Counted from the first letter of the stretch, positions 56,555 through 64,000 are shown. The stretch is DNA of 64,000 bases from Kitasatospora viridis (GCF_007829815.1 NZ_VIWT01000004.1:496001-560000), one strand, 5' to 3'. The notes: generated by a model not told the origin, from the letters alone. Translations and numbers: made by a program.

Positions 56555-56927
56555 TGGCGCCGGCCCCGCCGATGCTCACGCCGAGGACGAACGGCAGCTC
56601 GACCAGCAGCGCGATCGCCGGCAGCCCGTAGAAGGCGACGGCGTAGAGGGCCTCGGCCGGGGTGAAGGCGCCAGCCCCGCAGAGCAGGGCGAGTTCGCCC
56701 GCCGCGACGGCCGCGCCGCCGATCGCCGCCAGCAGTGCGCCCGGCCAGGTCCAGCGGCGGCCGAGCACCGTGCCGGTCGCCACGGCGGCGGTGGGCGGCA
56801 GCGCCAGCGAGAGCGGGACGAGCGCCTCGGCGGTGAGCAGCAGGGGCAGCAGCGGGGCGACGGCCAGCACCGCCGTCCAGCCGGTGATCACGATGGCGTG
56901 GCGCTGTCGGAGTGTCAGATGGGACAC
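56547..56927 (-). CDS. Small membrane protein, paralogue B
   Basis: A 126-residue protein with four likely helices and the same N-terminal signature as its downstream paralogue. I chose the GTG at 56927-56925, with GGGGGAG just upstream; an in-frame ATG exists farther up, but that extension would run through the tandem palindromes at 56940-56969. It overlaps the next gene by 8 bp. No family recognised. The palindromes at its promoter suggest tight regulation. Confidence 0.65.
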   Translation of the reverse strand: MSHLTLRQRHAIVITGWTAVLAVAPLLPLLLTAEALVPLSLALPPTAAVATGTVLGRRWTWPGALLAAIGGAAVAAGELALLCGAGAFTPAEALYAVAFYGLPAIALLVELPFVLGVSIGGAGANV

Positions 56928-56939
56928 GACTCCCCCAGG

Positions 56940-56969
56940 GTTGAACGCGTTCAACTTGAACACGTTCAA
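56940..56969. promoter_or_regulatory. Tandem palindromic operators of the membrane protein pair
   Basis: GTTGAACGCGTTCAAC (56940-56955) is a perfect 16-bp palindrome. TTGAACACGTTCAA (56956-56969) follows directly with the same half-site. Two dimers could bind side by side. No regulator gene adjoins, so the factor is remote. Confidence 0.6.
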
Positions 56970-57445
56970 CATAGCGCACGGCCATCCCGCCACCCCGACG
57001 TGCCCCGCCGGTCGCATGAATCGCATGCCGAGCGGTTATGAGTCGTCCATGCCAGAAACGCGCGATGGCCCGCGCGACGAGTGCGACGGCAGTGACGGTC
57101 CATCACCACCTCGGCCGGCGCCCACTTCTGGCACCCGCCGTGGTCATCACGGGTTCACCCCCAATCGTTCGCACCCGGCACACAGACGTGGCCGAAGTCC
57201 GCCGGTCCGGTTCCGCCGCCCGGGCGCCGCAGCCGCGCCGCCCCGACCGCCCCCACCTGCGGAGCAGCTCCGCCAACCGGGCCAACTGCCAGTCCGGGCA
57301 GCCGTCGTGGGCCATCGCGGGCGTCTTTACGTCCACCAGAACCGTCGGGGAGGATCGAGCCGCCGACCGCGGCCGACCGTGCCGCGGCCGCAGCACGTCC
57401 GGTCCCCCGCCGGACGCCCATCGGTACTCCCGAGAGGTTGAGTCG
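56970..57445. other. Intergenic region without a gene
   Basis: About 475 bp between the paralogue B promoter and the secreted protein gene. Frames here lose the GC3-rich pattern, so I see no gene. The last 15 bp carry the ribosome site GAGAGG (57432-57437). A GGTTCACCCCC stretch near 57150 resembles one half of a PHO box but has no repeat beside it. A promoter for the secreted protein must lie here but cannot be pinpointed. Confidence 0.5.
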
Positions 57446-58009
57446 ATGTCCCGATCCACCGCGAAACTGCTCGCCGGCGCGGCATCCCTCGCACTTGCCG
57501 GCGCCTTGGCCGCCGTCACCACCCCGGCCCTCGCCGCACCCGCCACCCCGACCGCCCTGCGGCCGGCGGCCGCCACCCACGCGGGCATGACCTGGACGGT
57601 CGCCGCCCAGCAGGCCAACGGCCCGGTGCACGTGAGCCACGACGCCACCACCAACGCCTACCAGGGCGACACTCCCGCGACCGCCGTGCTCCCGCTGCTC
57701 TGCCTGACCGTCACCGGCGCCGGCACCCCGGCCGGCGTCACCCCGGACTTCTACGACGGCTGGGCGGAGGGCGTGGTGGCGCTGAGCACCCCCGTCTCCG
57801 GCACCAGCCTGACCAGCCAGGCCACCGCCGACGCGCTCTGCGCCCAGCAGTTCGGCCCCGGCAGCCGCGAGGCCGAGTTCCACGACGGCCACTACGGCAC
57901 CAACCTGGCCGCCACCGGCGGCTGGTCGTTCTGGGCCTACGGCAACGTCCCGACCGGCACCCGGTTCTGGGTGGCCATCAACGACCAGGCCGCCAACCCC
58001 TGGAACTGA
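57446..58009 (+). CDS. Secreted protein of unknown function
   Basis: A 187-residue protein with a Sec signal peptide (positively charged MSRSTAKLL, hydrophobic core LAGAASLALAGALAAV, cleavage after PALA about residue 30). The mature part is about 155 residues, with two Cys (LLCLTV and ALCAQQF) that may pair, and ends GWSFWAYGNVPTGTRFWVAI. It is rich in Thr, Gly and Ala, like small extracellular beta proteins. No family recognised. ATG 57446 follows GAGAGG. Confidence 0.68.
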   Translation: MSRSTAKLLAGAASLALAGALAAVTTPALAAPATPTALRPAAATHAGMTWTVAAQQANGPVHVSHDATTNAYQGDTPATAVLPLLCLTVTGAGTPAGVTPDFYDGWAEGVVALSTPVSGTSLTSQATADALCAQQFGPGSREAEFHDGHYGTNLAATGGWSFWAYGNVPTGTRFWVAINDQAANPWN

Positions 58010-58066
58010 CGTACCATCAGCGGCCGCACCGGGCACACCGCCCGGTGCGGCCGCCGTGCCGCCCGC

Positions 58067-59101
58067 TCAGACCGGCAGCTCGACCTTGAGCTGCGCCGCG
58101 AGCGCGTGCAGGAAGTCGGCCGGGTCGAAGAGCACGCCGGCCGAGGTGACGCCGGTCGCCCCGGTGGTGCGGCCGGTGAGGACCCGGTCCAGCGCCTCCA
58201 CCACCAGCGGGGCGGTGATCGCGTAGATGTCCCGGCCGCTCGCCACGGCGCGCCGCTCGGTGCCGCCGGAGCGGACCAGCACGTCCACCACGAAGGTCTG
58301 CGCGGACCGGCCCTGCTCGTCCACCGCGGCGGGGGCCGGGGTGTCGGGGGAGGCGATGTCCCGGGCCGCCTCGACCGTCATGTAGGTGACCACCTCGGAG
58401 ACCGCCAGGTGGCTGGGGATGGTGACCACGTCGGCCATGGTGAACTCGCCCAGCACCGCGCGGCGGCCCAGCGGCTCGGGGAAGGACCAGTCCAGCCCCG
58501 GCAGCGCGCCGTCCTCCCGGCGCCGCAACTCGCCGCCGGTGAAGACCAGTCGGCCGCCGCCGCGCCGCTCGCGGGAGACCGCGCCGGCCTCCCGGGTGCC
58601 GGCGGTGGGGTGCCAGCCGTTCAGGCCGTAGGCGACGTGCACCTCGTCGGCCGAGCTCCAGTCCCCCATCGCGGCCGTCGCGAGCAGGTCGCCGAGGCCG
58701 CCGTAGAAGGCCATCGCGGGCACCACCGGCACCCCGGCCGCCCGGGCCCGGTCGCCGAAGGCCGCGAAGGTGTCGAGGTTGGCCTCCAGCTCGGCCGCCA
58801 CGTCCAGGTACGGGATCCCGGCCCGCAGCGCGGCCTCGACCAGCGGCGCACCGGTGTGGGCGAACGGCCCGGCGCAGTTGACCACGGCGGCCGTGCCGGC
58901 CAGCGCGCGGTCCAGCGCCGCCGGGTCCTGCGCCGAGGCGGGGCGGGCCTCGAAGCCCGTCTCCGCGGCCAGGTCAGCCAGCTTCGCGGCGTCGCGCCCG
59001 ACCAGCACCGGCCGGTAGCCGCGCTCGCGCAGCTCCGCCACCACGAACCGGCCGGTGTGGCCGTAGGCGCCGAACACGGCCACCAGCTGCTGCGATCCCA
59101 T
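58067..59101 (-). CDS. Saccharopine dehydrogenase-like NAD(P)-binding protein
   Basis: A 344-residue protein with the Rossmann motif LVAVFGAYGHTGRFVVAELR then PVLVGRDAAKLADLAAETGF, and AAVVNCAGPFAHTGAPLVEA, AGIPYLDVAAELEAN, all characteristic of the Sacchrp_dh_NADP/trans-acting enoyl reductase-like group. Probably a reductase of an unknown substrate. ATG 59101 has GGGGAG upstream. It is divergent from a GlxA-type regulator with unusual repeats between them. Confidence 0.8.
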   Translation of the reverse strand: MGSQQLVAVFGAYGHTGRFVVAELRERGYRPVLVGRDAAKLADLAAETGFEARPASAQDPAALDRALAGTAAVVNCAGPFAHTGAPLVEAALRAGIPYLDVAAELEANLDTFAAFGDRARAAGVPVVPAMAFYGGLGDLLATAAMGDWSSADEVHVAYGLNGWHPTAGTREAGAVSRERRGGGRLVFTGGELRRREDGALPGLDWSFPEPLGRRAVLGEFTMADVVTIPSHLAVSEVVTYMTVEAARDIASPDTPAPAAVDEQGRSAQTFVVDVLVRSGGTERRAVASGRDIYAITAPLVVEALDRVLTGRTTGATGVTSAGVLFDPADFLHALAAQLKVELPV

Positions 59102-59121
59102 GAGGTACTCCCCGTCGTCGT

Positions 59122-59200
59122 TCCGTGCTGCCGGCGCCGCTGCGTGCTGCTCCGTGCTGCTCCGTGCTGCTCGGAGCCGCTGCGTGCTGCTCCGTGCTTT
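59122..59200. repeat. 10-bp tandem repeats in a divergent promoter region
   Basis: TSCGTGCTGC-type decamers repeat at 59141-59150, 59151-59160, 59161-59170, 59181-59190 and 59191-59197, with degenerate copies at 59122-59131 and 59171-59180. The period equals one helical turn, so equal sites would face the same side. Confidence 0.65.
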
Positions 59201-59240
59201 CGACAGACATCCTGGCGGGAACCCGCACACCTCCACCACC

Positions 59241-59273
59241 GTCCGGAACGCCAGCGAACGTACACTTCCGGAC
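59241..59273. promoter_or_regulatory. Inverted repeat abutting the GlxA-type gene start
   Basis: GTCCGGAA (59241-59248) and TTCCGGAC (59266-59273) form a perfect 8-bp dyad with 17 bp between; the right arm ends one base before the ATG. Suggests autoregulation or a leader hairpin that occludes the start. Confidence 0.5.
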
Positions 59274-60248
59274 ATGCCACTTCCGCAGCGGCCGACCGTC
59301 GCACTCGCCGTCACCGACGGCATGCTGCACTTCGAACTCGCCCTGGCCTGCGAGGTCTTCGGCAACGAGCTGACCGGCGTGCCGGGCGGCTGGTACGAAC
59401 TGACGCTCTGTGGGCCCGGACCGGTCCGGGTGGGCGCCTTCCAGCTCGCCCCCACGGCCGGGCTCGACCGACTCGCCCGGGCCGACACGGTGATCGTGCC
59501 CGGCTGGGCCGATGTCGACCGCCCCGCGCCCGCCGAGCTGGTCGAGGCGGTGCGCGCCGCCCACCGGGCCGGCGCCCGGATCGTCTCGCTCTGCACCGGC
59601 GCCTTCGTGCTGGCCGCCGCCGGCCTGCTGGACGGGCGGCGGGCCACCACCCACTGGGCGCACACCCAGGTGCTGGCCGAGCGCCACCCGCGGGTCACGG
59701 TCGACCCGGACGTGCTCTACGTCGACAACGGCAGCGTGCTCACCTCGGCCGGCAAGGCCGCCGCGATGGACCTGTGCCTGCACCTGGTCCGGCTGGACCA
59801 CGGCTCCGCGGTGGCCAACCGGCTGGCCCGCCGGCTGGTCGTGCCGCCGCACCGGGACGGCGGCCAGGCCCAGTTCGTCACCACCCCGGTGCCGGCGCCC
59901 GGCAACCACCCGCTCGCCGACCTGCTGCCCTGGGTGATGGAGCGGCTGGACCAGCCGCTGACCGTGGAGGACCTGGCCCGCCGGGCCAACCTGAGCTCGC
60001 GTCACCTGGGCCGCCACTTCCGCTCGGTGACCGGCACCAGCCCGCTCCAGTGGCTGCTCACCCAGCGGATCCGGCACGCCCAGGAGCTGCTGGAGACCAC
60101 CGACGACAGCGTGGACGCCATCGCCGGCGCCACCGGCATGGGCACCTCGACCACCCTGCGCCGCCACTTCAACCGCACCGTCGGCGTGCCGCCGGACGCG
60201 TACCGCCGCACCTTCCGTTCACGCAAGCACGCTGGGATGCGGGAGTGA
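59274..60248 (+). CDS. GlxA family regulator (DJ-1/PfpI plus AraC HTH)
   Basis: A 324-residue regulator with an N-terminal DJ-1/PfpI-like part (VALAVTDGMLHFELALACEV, then RIVSLCTGAFVLAAAGLLDG containing Cys) and a C-terminal AraC HTH (DLARRANLSSRHLGRHFRSV, GATGMGTSTTLRRHFNRTVG). This is the FtrA/GlxA type. Start ATG 59274. Its stop overlaps the possible GTG of the hydrolase (GTGA), and the two are likely one operon. It is divergent from a saccharopine-like reductase, its probable target. Confidence 0.9.
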   Translation: MPLPQRPTVALAVTDGMLHFELALACEVFGNELTGVPGGWYELTLCGPGPVRVGAFQLAPTAGLDRLARADTVIVPGWADVDRPAPAELVEAVRAAHRAGARIVSLCTGAFVLAAAGLLDGRRATTHWAHTQVLAERHPRVTVDPDVLYVDNGSVLTSAGKAAAMDLCLHLVRLDHGSAVANRLARRLVVPPHRDGGQAQFVTTPVPAPGNHPLADLLPWVMERLDQPLTVEDLARRANLSSRHLGRHFRSVTGTSPLQWLLTQRIRHAQELLETTDDSVDAIAGATGMGTSTTLRRHFNRTVGVPPDAYRRTFRSRKHAGMRE

Positions 60249-60253
60249 CCACG

Positions 60254-61129
60254 ATGAGGATGCGAATCGACGGAACGGACATCGAGTACGACGAGACCGG
60301 GTCCGGCCCGGCCGTCGTCCTGGTGCACGCCGGCTGCGCGGACCGCCGGATGTGGCAGGCCCAGTTCACCGCGCTCGGCCGCACGCACCGGGTGATCCGC
60401 TACGACTGGCGCGGGCGCGGCCGCTCCGGGGACCCGGTCGGCCCGTTCGCCCACCACCGGGACCTGATCGCGCTGCTGGACGCCCTGGAGGTGGAGCGGG
60501 CGGCCGTGGTGGGCGCCTCGGACGGCGGCCGGATCGCGCTGGACGCGGTGCTCAGCGCGCCGCGGCGGTTCGGCGCGCTCGCCCTGCTGGCGTCCGGGCT
60601 CTCCGGGCACCTGTGGCCGGCCTCGCTGGTGGAGCGGGCCCGGGAGCGGGTGCACAGCCTGGTGCCCGAGGAGCGGTTGCGGCGCTACCGGCAGGGCGGG
60701 GCGCAGGTGGATCCGGCCGACGTGGACGCGTGGGCCGAGGCGGAGGCCGAGCTGCTGGTCGCCGGGCCGCAGCGGACCCGGCGCGCACTGGACCGCGCGG
60801 TCTGGCAACTGGCCGTCGAGATGGACCGGTTGACCAGTCGGCGGCTCTGGGAGGGCCCGTCCGTGCCCGAGCAGCCGCTCTCTCCGCCGGCCAGCGGGCG
60901 GCTCGCCGAGGTGGCCGTCCCCACCCTGGTGGTCTCCGGCCTGGCCGACTCCCCGGAGATCCTCGCCGTCTCCCGCCTGCTGGCCGACGGCATCCCGCAC
61001 GCCCGCCACCTGGAGCTCCCCGACACCGGCCACCTGCCGGCCATGGAGCGCCCGGCGGAGGTCACGGCCGCGCTGGGTGAACTGCTCGGCAGCCTGTCGG
61101 CGGCGGCAGGCCGACGGACCGTCGGCTGA
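60254..61129 (+). CDS. Alpha/beta hydrolase
   Basis: A 291-residue enzyme of the classic alpha/beta hydrolase type. It has VVLVHAGCADRRMWQAQF (oxyanion region), RVIRYDWRGRGRSGDP, the nucleophile elbow VVGASDGGRIALDAV (Ser in G-A-S-D-G), and PDTGHLPAMERP with the His. ATG 60254 has GGGAG at 60241-60245; a GTG at 60245 overlaps the upstream stop and could start it too. Possibly a chloroperoxidase-like or lactone hydrolase; substrate unknown. Co-operonic with the GlxA-type regulator. Confidence 0.85.
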   Translation: MRMRIDGTDIEYDETGSGPAVVLVHAGCADRRMWQAQFTALGRTHRVIRYDWRGRGRSGDPVGPFAHHRDLIALLDALEVERAAVVGASDGGRIALDAVLSAPRRFGALALLASGLSGHLWPASLVERARERVHSLVPEERLRRYRQGGAQVDPADVDAWAEAEAELLVAGPQRTRRALDRAVWQLAVEMDRLTSRRLWEGPSVPEQPLSPPASGRLAEVAVPTLVVSGLADSPEILAVSRLLADGIPHARHLELPDTGHLPAMERPAEVTAALGELLGSLSAAAGRRTVG

Positions 61130-61133
61130 CGGC

Positions 61134-62144
61134 TCATCGGCAGGGGTGGTAGGGCAGGTCGGCGAGGGTCGGGCTGCTCTGCTTCACGATCGTGCTGAAG
61201 CCGAGCGCGGACGCCGCCCGGCACGGGACGGACGGGTCGCCGGTCTGCCACTCCGTCAGGTACTCGACGTGGAAGACCGGCTTCCCGCGGTTCAGGAAGC
61301 CGTCGGCCAGCGGTTGACACTCGTCGAACCTGACGCAGCTCTCGTCCACCGAGAAGTCGAAGACCTCGCCCAGCTCCGGCGCCTGCTGGGCGTCGTTCTT
61401 CAGGCCCGCCGCCAGGCCGTACCGGTGCGCCGCATCGGCCAACGACCGGTTGTAGACGAGCTGGTCGTCCGCGCCGATCGCCGACCCGGTCTCGGCGCGC
61501 GGGTGCTGGTAGGCCTCCACCAGGTCGCCCTCCACCCCGTCGAAGCCCGCCGCCGCGCACTCGGCCATCCGCGCCGCCATCACGCCGACCAGGAACTCCC
61601 GCGCGCCCGAGTCGCCGATGTTCAGCCAGTTCTCGCTCTCCTCGTAGCCCGCCACCGGCCCGCCGATCAGGTGCGCCCCGGGGTGTTCGGCGGCCCAGGC
61701 GCGGATCGTCCCCTCGTCGGGGCGGCCCTTCTCCAGCGCACCGACGTCGAGGTAGCACACCGCCCGGCCGCCGCGCCGGTGGATCGCCGTCACCGCAGCC
61801 GAGTTGGGGTGGCCCGAGACGTCGAACAGATCGACGTCCCACACCTGGGGGCAGACCGGCGCGCCGCCGGACACCGGCACCACGCACACGCCGTCCACGT
61901 CGACGCCCCCGGTGGCCGCGAACCGCGGGTCCGGGTTCGTCTGCAACTGGTACTGCCAGCGGTCACCGACCGTCGGCGTCCACCGCAGCGCCACCGGCGA
62001 GGCGGGCGGGGTGGGTGAGGCGGCCTGGCTCGGGGCGCCGCCGTCATCGCCGTCACCGTCGCCCGCGCACCCGGCGAGCGCGACCAGCAGGCCGGCCAGC
62101 AGCAGCGCCCGCCACCACCCGGTCGCGGCCCGACCCGCCGTCAC
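61134..62144 (-). CDS. GH114-type lipoprotein (endo-alpha-1,4-polygalactosaminidase-like)
   Basis: A 336-residue lipoprotein. The lipobox LAGC (Cys about 26) is followed by a D/G-rich spacer and then a TIM-barrel domain: VDLFDVSGHPNSAAVTAIHR, VCYLDVGALEKGRPDE, GFDGVEGDLVEAYQH, and NDAQQAPELGEVFDF, with acidic residues at barrel-strand ends. This matches GH114 (polygalactosaminidase-like) enzymes, which cut galactosamine polymers. GTG 62144. The start sits next to an 8-bp duplication with the preceding gene stop. Confidence 0.82.
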   Translation of the reverse strand: MTAGRAATGWWRALLLAGLLVALAGCAGDGDGDDGGAPSQAASPTPPASPVALRWTPTVGDRWQYQLQTNPDPRFAATGGVDVDGVCVVPVSGGAPVCPQVWDVDLFDVSGHPNSAAVTAIHRRGGRAVCYLDVGALEKGRPDEGTIRAWAAEHPGAHLIGGPVAGYEESENWLNIGDSGAREFLVGVMAARMAECAAAGFDGVEGDLVEAYQHPRAETGSAIGADDQLVYNRSLADAAHRYGLAAGLKNDAQQAPELGEVFDFSVDESCVRFDECQPLADGFLNRGKPVFHVEYLTEWQTGDPSVPCRAASALGFSTIVKQSSPTLADLPYHPCR

Positions 62145-62154
62145 GCCGTCACGC
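62139..62154. repeat. 8-bp tandem duplication at a stop/start junction
   Basis: CGTCACGC occurs at 62139-62146 and 62147-62154. On the minus strand one copy supplies the TGA stop of the GNAT gene (62151-62149) and the other the GTG start of the GH114 gene (62144-62142). Confidence 0.6.
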
Positions 62155-62688
62155 CGTCCGCAGGTGACGGTGGCCCTCGGTCGGGAAGTCCGGCGGCCGC
62201 GGCGCCAGCACCTCGCCCAACGCGAACCCCGCCTTCTCGGCCACCCGGCAGGAGGCGGTGTTGTCCACCGCGTGCATCAGGACCAGGCTGGTCAGCGGCG
62301 TCCGCCGGGGCAGCCCGAAGGCCCACTCGGCGACGGCGGCCAACGCCCGCGGGGCCACCCCCCGGCCACGGGCGGCGGCGCTGGTCCAGTACCCGACCTC
62401 GGCGGTGTCCCGGTCGTCCGCGACGTCCTTCAGCACCATGTTCGCGATCGGCCCGCCGGACTCCCCCAGCACGGCGAAGGCGTACCTGGTCCCGTCCGCC
62501 CACGCGGCCTCCTGCTCGGCCAGCCACCGCCGCCCGTCCGCCTCGTCCGCGACCCGGTGGAACAACCACTGGCGCATCCCCGGATCCTGGTACGCGGCGA
62601 CCAGGTCGGGCAGGTCGCCGGCCTGCCAAGGGCGCAGCAGCAGCCCCGGCGCGTCCCCGGCCGGCGCCACCTCCAGCGTGACGGACAT
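62149..62688 (-). CDS. GNAT family N-acetyltransferase
   Basis: A 179-residue acetyltransferase of the RimJ/RimL-like type: LRPWQAGDLPDLVAAYQDPG, then AEVGYWTSAAARGRGVAPRA with the acetyl-CoA-binding R-G-x-G-x-A element, and AVDNTASCRVAEKAGFALGE at the C-terminus. Acceptor unknown (protein N-termini or small amines). ATG 62688. Followed by the GH114 gene 4 bp later, likely in one transcript. Confidence 0.9.
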   Translation of the reverse strand: MSVTLEVAPAGDAPGLLLRPWQAGDLPDLVAAYQDPGMRQWLFHRVADEADGRRWLAEQEAAWADGTRYAFAVLGESGGPIANMVLKDVADDRDTAEVGYWTSAAARGRGVAPRALAAVAEWAFGLPRRTPLTSLVLMHAVDNTASCRVAEKAGFALGEVLAPRPPDFPTEGHRHLRTA

Positions 62689-62767
62689 GCTGATCCCCCG
62701 ATCGTTCGGTCCCGTCCCCGCACTCGTCCGCGGGGCGCGCGGACACCCTACCGGCTATCGTTCGCCC

Positions 62768-63028
62768 GTGAACAAACAGCCGCTGCGCAGCCTCGACCTG
62801 CACCCGATCTTCCGCAACAACCGGGACATCGAACTCGCGATGCGTCAGTTCCTGTTCGCCGCGGCCCGGTCCGGCGACCCGGTGGCCGAGATCATCCCCG
62901 GCAAGGGCTCCGGCCAGCTGCTGCGCCGGGTGCTGGCCTTCCTGGACCAGAAGCACATCCGCAAGCTCTACGTCCGCCACGAGCAGGACCCGCACAACCC
63001 GGGCCGGGTCCTGGTGCACTTCCGCTGA
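62768..63028 (+). CDS. Standalone Smr-domain protein
   Basis: An 86-residue protein that is essentially a Smr (MutS2 C-terminal-like) domain alone: SLDLHPIFRNNRDIELAMRQ with the DLH metal/nuclease motif, FLFAAARSGDPVAEIIPGKG and GQLLRRVLAFLDQKHIRKLY. The G-K-G loop (PGKGSG) matches the usual HGxG. Smr domains cleave branched DNA or RNA. GTG 62768-62770. Its stop begins a 12-bp tandem triplication. Confidence 0.82.
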   Translation: MNKQPLRSLDLHPIFRNNRDIELAMRQFLFAAARSGDPVAEIIPGKGSGQLLRRVLAFLDQKHIRKLYVRHEQDPHNPGRVLVHFR

Positions 63029-63061
63029 CGGATCGCCTGACGGATCGCCTGACGGATCGCG
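63026..63061 (+). repeat. 12-bp tandem triplication from a stop codon
   Basis: TGACGGATCGCC is repeated at 63026-63037, 63038-63049 and 63050-63061 (last base differs). The first TGA is the Smr gene stop. Confidence 0.8.
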
Positions 63062-63115
63062 CCCGCTCTGCCAGGATGTCCGTAGCAGCACCGTGCGGAC
63101 CGGGGGGAGACGCAC

Positions 63116-63460
63116 ATGGCGCGGACGGCGCCCGAGCGGACGACGAAGGCCTCGTGGCGCGAGCCCGGCGCCGTGTTGATCTGGTTCGCCCTGCTGGAAC
63201 TGCTGCTGACGGTGCTGCTGCTGACGGCCGTCGAAGTCCTCGGCCTCCTGGTGGTGGTCTGGCCCGCCCATTCGCCCGCCCAGGCGCACCGGCATCACGT
63301 GCTGGCGGCCTGGCTGGTCGCCGGCCCGCTGCTCGGGCTCGGCGCGCCCTGCCTGGCGTTCCTGCTGCCCCGGTTCCGCGCCGCCAACCTGGGGATCCAG
63401 CTCACCGTCGTCACCACCGGCCTGCTGGTCGGCACCCTCCTCACCGCACTGCTCAACTGA
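63116..63460 (+). CDS. Small membrane protein
   Basis: A 114-residue protein with three likely helices (about 19-49, 60-82 and 91-113) and a His-rich loop AQAHRHHVLAAW. No family recognised. ATG 63116 has GGGGGGAGACGCAC just upstream, giving a good ribosome site. It is 22 bp before the adenosine deaminase gene on the same strand, so probably co-transcribed. Confidence 0.65.
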   Translation: MARTAPERTTKASWREPGAVLIWFALLELLLTVLLLTAVEVLGLLVVVWPAHSPAQAHRHHVLAAWLVAGPLLGLGAPCLAFLLPRFRAANLGIQLTVVTTGLLVGTLLTALLN

Positions 63461-63482
63461 GCCCCCATCGGGAGAACGCCCC

Positions 63483-64000
63483 GTGCCGTCCGCCCCGCGC
63501 GATCTGCGCACCCTGCCCAAGGCCGAGCTGCACCTGCACCTGCTCGCCGCGATGCGGCCGGCGACGCTGGCCGAACTGGCCGCCGAGGACGGGCGGGAGG
63601 CGCCGGATCCGCAGGGGTTCACCGACTTCGCCGGCTTCCAGCAGGTCTTCCACGCCGCCTACGAGGCGAGCTCCGCGCGGCCGGAGAACCTGCGCCGGGT
63701 GGTCACCGAGCTGGTGGCGGACGTGGCCGCGGACGGTGGGGTGTGGGTGCAGCCGCACTTCGACCCGCACAGCTACCCGCAGTTCGGCACGGCGGACGAG
63801 GTGCTGGAGCTGGTCCTGGAAGCCGGCCGCGCCGCCGGTGCCGAGCTCGGTGTCGGGTTCGGCCTGACCATCGCGCTCTCCCGGCACCGCAGCGCCGAGG
63901 AGGCCGTCCGGCTGGCCGGGTTCGCCGCGCGGTACGCCGGCCGGGGGGTCTGCGCGCTCGGGTTGACCGGGGACGAACTGGCCGCGCCCGCTGAGCGGTT
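63483..64000 (+). CDS. Adenosine deaminase-like protein (partial, 3' end outside window)
   Basis: The first 172 residues of an amidohydrolase. LRTLPKAELHLHLLAAMRPATL carries the metal-binding HxH, in the position of the usual HLHLEGA, here with LAA. It continues through VWVQPHFDPHSYP and GVGFGLTIALSRHRSAEEAV, as in the A_deaminase family. The replaced E-G next to HLHL may change specificity toward adenine, adenosine or another aminopurine. GTG 63483 with GGGAG about 9-13 nt upstream. The later catalytic His, Glu and Asp residues lie beyond the window. Confidence 0.82.
   Translation, partial: MPSAPRDLRTLPKAELHLHLLAAMRPATLAELAAEDGREAPDPQGFTDFAGFQQVFHAAYEASSARPENLRRVVTELVADVAADGGVWVQPHFDPHSYPQFGTADEVLELVLEAGRAAGAELGVGFGLTIALSRHRSAEEAVRLAGFAARYAGRGVCALGLTGDELAAPAER

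Noticed and set aside
57038..57445. An N-terminal extension of the secreted protein starting at 57038
   Set aside because: It would place 136 Arg- and Pro-rich residues before a textbook signal peptide. ATG 57446 has a proper ribosome site.
1..64000. CRISPR arrays, insertion sequences, integrases or prophage genes
   Set aside because: None seen: no spaced direct repeats of CRISPR size, no transposase motifs and no phage structural genes. The tRNA-fMet gene has no obvious attachment-site duplication nearby.

Overview
The window is very GC-rich, with third codon positions almost all G or C, GTG starts, many TetR/MarR/AraC-type regulators, Tat substrates and lipoproteins. Together with a CCA-less initiator tRNA gene this points to a Streptomycetaceae chromosome (Streptomyces or Kitasatospora), probably an accessory-rich arm. 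About 65 protein genes and one tRNA are supported. No rRNA, CRISPR array or transposase was seen.

Layout. 1-9.2 kb: methyltransferases, MerR and MarR regulators, a histidine phosphatase, an orphan squalene/phytoene synthase-like gene, a coupled HD/SUKH pair and a proline-rich lipoprotein. 9.2-12.7 kb: one long ORF that fuses a GT1-type glycosyltransferase to a HelR-type (HelD/UvrD-like) RNA polymerase motor. A GC-rich palindrome that looks like a rifamycin-associated element (RAE) lies upstream. 12.8-28 kb: hydrolase, tRNA-fMet with a strong terminator, two-domain GlxA-type regulator, PAP2 phosphatase, FAD monooxygenase/TetR pair, quinone reductase/TetR pair, a repeat-plus-zinc-finger protein, VOC and AraC genes and a methyltransferase. 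28-33.2 kb: a divergent locus with an HMGL-like lyase/synthase, a YrdC/Sua5-domain protein, two tiny coupled ORFs (one apparently frameshifted), an MfnB-like furan-phosphate synthase homologue and an MFS carrier. 33.3-43.6 kb: multicopper oxidase with a coupled membrane protein, Ogt, MBL hydrolase, MFS/ArsR pair, F420-type nitroreductase, NmrA-like protein, MFS and a Tat-exported FAD oxidase.

43.7-49.9 kb holds what I think is the most interesting locus, a candidate undescribed peptide natural product cluster. It has an 18-residue peptide gene with a perfect ribosome binding site and its own promoter, two strong hairpins, then an E1/ThiF-like (MccB-like) adenylating enzyme with an N-terminal winged-helix-like region. 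An MFS exporter, a small natural-product-type protein and cyanase follow. A prolyl oligopeptidase lies just upstream.

50-64 kb: a coupled AbiEii-like nucleotidyltransferase pair, TetX-like monooxygenase/TetR with matching operators, WD40 protein, paralogous membrane proteins behind tandem palindromes, a secreted protein, saccharopine-dehydrogenase-like protein, a GlxA regulator/hydrolase pair, GH114 lipoprotein, GNAT, standalone Smr protein and a truncated adenosine deaminase.

Recurring sequence features are stop codons inside short palindromes, and short tandem duplications (8-17 bp) that start at stop codons. All functional calls come from reading motifs by eye. No database search was possible.
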